64,000 bases of DNA from Gymnogyps californianus (Eukaryota > Chordata > Aves > Accipitriformes > Cathartidae). Numbering within the stretch: position 1 is the stretch's first letter; every line of letters begins with the position of its first letter. Of the stretch, positions 60,314-64,000 are shown piece by piece. Location of the stretch: the NCBI RefSeq assembly GCF_018139145.2, contig NC_059474.1, positions 42,922,344 to 42,986,343 on the forward strand. The letters are read 5' to 3'. Under the pieces are notes generated by a model, which was given only the letters and a program-made list of their open reading frames with translations, was not told the DNA's origin and made no database searches. Both the position numbers and the translations under genes were made by a program.

Positions 60314-60495
60314 GTTTGACCAGGATCCGGCCTGCGCGCCGCCGCCACCGCCACCGCCGCCTTGGCGCAGGAGCCGGGCGCTGCCCCGCCGCTGATGTCA
60401 GCGCGGGGCGGCCGCAGCCGCTGCCAGTGGCTGCGCGGGCGGCGGGCGCGGCCCCGCTACCTCTGCCTCCCGCCCCGCCCCGCCCCGCGGGGGAC

Positions 60496-60515
60496 GCTGC
60501 TGCTGCTGCTGCTGC
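60496..60515. repeat. GCT triplet repeat in the CLCN3 promoter/leader
   Basis: Six GCT units plus GC. On the CLCN3 strand they read as AGC triplets about 270-290 bases upstream of the ATG. Confidence 0.9.
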
Positions 60516-60800
60516 GCGCCGCGGCGCTCGCTGCTGCGGGTTGTTTCACCTACACCGGAAAACGCAGCCCCGTATTTAACGGCTGACGGGAAGACGACGG
60601 AAGAAAAGAGCCCGTTTGCAGCTTACGGGAGAGGTACAGCCGACCGGGGGCACGGGGTTCCAGCCCCTCTCCGCCAACACTGCCACTGCCCCCGCCCCGT
60701 CCTACGGCTTAAGTGTCAAAGGGAATCGTCATGGGGACAGACATCGGAACGACGGAAGAAGTTCACCTGCGCACGTGAAGCTGCCGAAACCGCCAGCCTT

Positions 60801-63800
60801 TTCAACAAGTGAACGGGGGTGGTACCGGCTCAGTTAAAAAGGCAAACCTGCAAAAAAAGATATTTGCACTTATTTTGTTCACCTTTCTGGAGCCACGCCA
60901 GCAGAGACTCTTTAACAGTTATAATCGCATTTTATTTGGAAGGGAAAATTCATGTATTACCATTGGTGGGGGGGAAAGCCTGTCTCCTAGTAATTTTATT
61001 TACTCTTTTCAAACATCAAAATGAAGAACAATGTAACAAGCTAAAAGCCAACCGCTTTGCTCCACAGGGTTAGCTTACCTCGCTTTCACCTCCACCCCCC
61101 CATTCACGTTGTAGAACTTTCAATTCTACAGCAGTGAACGTCAGATTTGAATATATGTAATCAAAAACATTACAGCAAGAATTTAATTACATATCTAACT
61201 AAAATGGTCTGGTGTCTCCAATGTTTTTGCGATGATTATTCTGGTATTACAACTGCATAACATCTATACTCATATTAAAAAGGGGGGGGGGGGAGGGAGC
61301 AAACGTAATAAACACAAGTCCATACTTAAGCTTGCATTACTCTACACATTGACAAAATGCTCTGAGTCCCTTAAAGTCACAGACTCAAAATAGGCAACAA
61401 CCCACATGAATGTTAACCAAGGCGTTCACGTGATACATCGTCAAACAGTGACTGTTACAGCTTTGGCAAAACCCAAGCACTTCAAATAACTGGTATCTAA
61501 AGACAGGAAATCTTAAACTGACTACATAATTGCTTGCATTTGAAACAGATGTTATTATATGTTGTATCCCTATATTATTTTATGTTTACTGTATGATCTT
61601 GTACTGGTCCTATCTTGCAATTACTGATAAGAAAACTATTTTACATGAGATTTCCATAGTTCAGTTGTAATGAAATACGTAAGATGTGCATATTGGTTCT
61701 CCTTTTCTTTCCCTCCAGCAAATAATACAAAATTATTGTTCCCTGATCCGTTATTCTCAGTCATTTTAAGTGTTCTGCTTCAGTCAAATGTGTCATACAT
61801 TAACTACACTATCACTTCAGTTGCAGAGATTCATTTTTGTCAAACTACATAAAGCAAAAAAAAATATGCTCTCAGGAGCTGAAGATGGATATGCAAGTCA
61901 TTAGACATACTGCCTCAGTATAACATTTTAATATATCTTATACATGTATGTGTGTATACACACAAACACATGGTTTACATAACTGAGAGGTCCCAGTGAA
62001 ATGACTGAGGCTATTCATGCTTAGCAAAGTTGAGAATACCACGTCTGCAGCACCAAGGCCCAGCTTCAGTTTCATTTACACAGGACACAAGGAAAGGAAT
62101 TGATTGTATTATGTATGCTTTTTCACTTCTGTATGACAGACAGACAGACAACTATTTTATTTTTCAAATGCATTAGTTTCTTAAATAATTTTCCAAGTAT
62201 GTTCTTAAGGAAGTTCTTTCTTTTATAAGCCAATGCCAATGTTATAAGCTGTGTACTGTAAGTGATCTTTTTAAGCACAGAGTAGGTCATAAAGAAATAT
62301 TACATTTACTTCACAGACCTATATGGCTCCAATACAAATGTTGAGAAAATGCTGGTATCTCTATCGATGGAAAAAACAAGTGACAATAAAGGGAAAAAAA
62401 AATATGGGCATATAGCAAAATATATTTTAAAACCTTAAAGACTACCTTATCTCCAAGACAAAGGGAAACCTTGAGCCACAGATACTCAGTTCCAAAATAC
62501 TGGTGTCTTCTACTAAGTTAGACGTCTACAGACATCTCCATTTCCTGTCATCTATACAAGGAAATGTTTTCTGAAGAGTGGCCTCCTACAATCACCTTTT
62601 CAACAAGAGCAACTGAATCTTTAAGATCTTGAATATCCAAAAGTGGTGTGATTTTCAGAGCCATTATGCATCCTCACCATTTATTTTTGCCTGTGAAAAA
62701 ACAAATGTACGCACCTCTGAACTTTAAATTATCCACATTACTTTGATTTAAGGAGAAGTGCAACGGAAAGCCCCAAGCACTCTCAGCTCCTTATCTCAAC
62801 AGCACCTGGAAAGAGTCTGTAATCTTATTGTAAGGGTCTAAATAAAAAGTCATTCACAGCAGGAAGAAATACAACAATTTTTGTAACCTGAAGAACTATT
62901 ACAGAATGAACTGTTAGTGCATTTATTATATGTCGATTACAGAAGACAACACTATAAATTCAACTCCATATTTGAGAGAATATGAAATAAAGGATATAAA
63001 GGACTTGTATTAACACAGTGTGAAAGATCACCGCTAGTTTAAGAGTTTGATGTGGTTACTGAAGGCCTGGAATGTCTTAGAACTGATAATAAAAATCAGT
63101 TACAGCAAAGAAATGGCTAACTTGTCGGCCTAAACTTGTTCGCTGGACTAAGGCACATGCAAAATTTCTATACAAGTCTAAAATTCAGTCCAAGTTGGAA
63201 AAGATAAAGGGTATAACTAGTTGGAGGGCATATCTGATAAACTTTAGATATGAGGGAAAATAATGACAAGAAGTCTGCAGTGTAAAACAGATTCAACTTC
63301 CTATTTGCTACATAAAATTTCAAGACTCCACCTCATATTAAATTGCAACAGCTCTTCCAAAGTCACTGCTTACAGACTGGCTGCCAAATACAGTCCTTTG
63401 TCTAGTCTTAAAACGCAGAACAGTCATTTTCCCTTCTCAGTTACCAGCAGCTCGTGTTCTCATTGTTCATAACCACTACCACTGTGTGTATTCCCTTCCC
63501 TACAATACCATGAAAGATGTTTTTTTTAAGCAAGAGAGACAAAGAAAGATACTATGCATGCTAACCTGACCTAGTTAAGCCAGTCCTTTTTTTAATATCT
63601 AAAAGTCTATACAATTTAATTTTTCCAAATTACTCTTTTTCTACCTGGTCTGAAATAGTGTCTGACTTTAACTGTCTGAGAATTTTATATTCAAAAAAGT
63701 ATGTCAGTTATTTCTGTTGTGAAGTTCAGCAAATTCCAAAATTGTAGTTAGTGAAATAGTGTCTCTAGGTAACTAGGTATTTTGGGTATTATATGTAACA

Positions 63801-64000
63801 TTATGAACACTTGTTGTAAGGCCTAAACTTAGTTTTACAATAGCCTTATTTTCAATGACTGAGAACCCCTTAAAATGGCCAATTTAGTACATAAAGCAGC
63901 TCATATGTAAACAGCAGGTTTGTACAGCAGCTTGCTTTCAAGGAGATTTCATCACAGTAATTATAGACTAAGGCCTCAATCCCAGAAATCCTCCATGCCC
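60801..64000. other. Sequence upstream of CLCN3, no gene recognised
   Basis: AT-rich sequence beyond the CpG island. It contains a 13-base G run near 61281-61293, a TG/CA-rich palindromic stretch near 61945-61971 and a GACA repeat near 62138-62152. No exon, RNA gene or mobile element is supported. Confidence 0.65.

Larger units (their letters stand above)
60150..60800 (-). promoter_or_regulatory. CLCN3: CpG-island promoter of CLCN3
   Basis: A GC- and CpG-rich block covers CLCN3 exon 1 and its upstream side. It holds repeated CCGCCCC Sp1-type boxes around 60470-60487, CCG/CCACCG and GCT triplet repeats, and a CACGTG E-box at 60772-60777. No TATA box is evident. On the - strand the leader would carry a run of AGC triplets. 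Confidence 0.75.

Overview
The window looks like a stretch of a bird nuclear chromosome. It has vertebrate-type genes with many short exons and GT-AG introns, CpG islands at gene starts, several CR1 LINE fragments (the dominant avian retrotransposon) with their typical ATTCTATG-type 3' tails, and solo LTRs of endogenous-retrovirus type with 5-bp target duplications. CR1 plus these LTRs suggests a neognath bird. I cannot fix the order or species.

Two protein-coding genes can be rebuilt exon by exon, and they converge. HPF1 (histone PARylation factor 1) lies on the + strand from ATG 5005 to TGA 14737-14739, with 8 coding exons encoding 348 aa. CLCN3 (endosomal Cl-/H+ exchanger ClC-3) lies on the - strand from ATG 60227 to its stops at 20530 or 20462, with 13 coding exons. 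It has two alternative C-termini: ClC-3A of 792 aa, and ClC-3B of 840 aa ending in a PDZ ligand. All splice phases close exactly. The tail-to-tail HPF1/CLCN3 arrangement is, from memory, the same as in mammals.

Layout: 1-4.4 kb is AT-rich sequence with no recognisable gene. The HPF1 CpG-island promoter is at about 4.4-5.5 kb, followed by HPF1 at 5.0-14.9 kb, with a CR1 in intron 2 and a 1.1-kb solo LTR in intron 6. A second promoter-like CpG island at about 14.93-15.4 kb lies between the two 3' ends and belongs to neither gene. A CR1 tail is at 16.75-17.06 kb, the presumed CLCN3 3' UTR at 17.5-20.46 kb, and the CLCN3 body at 20.46-60.23 kb. CLCN3 intron 6 is a nest of four mobile elements: a CR1 split by a solo LTR, a second LTR of the same family in inverted orientation, and a long LTR of the HPF1-intron type. 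The CLCN3 CpG-island promoter spans about 60.2-60.8 kb. The rest to 64 kb is AT-rich upstream sequence without a recognisable gene.

The two genes do not share a pathway. HPF1 acts in the nucleus with PARP1/2 in serine ADP-ribosylation after DNA damage. ClC-3 acts in endosomes, lysosomes and vesicle membranes. I found no convincing new molecular system. The observations most worth a second look are the orphan CpG island between the genes, the dual-frame last exon of CLCN3 and its likely origin by exon duplication, short upstream ORFs in both leaders, the 44-base T tract in the HPF1 3' UTR, and the inverted LTR pair inside CLCN3. Protein comparisons rest on remembered family sequences, not on a database search.
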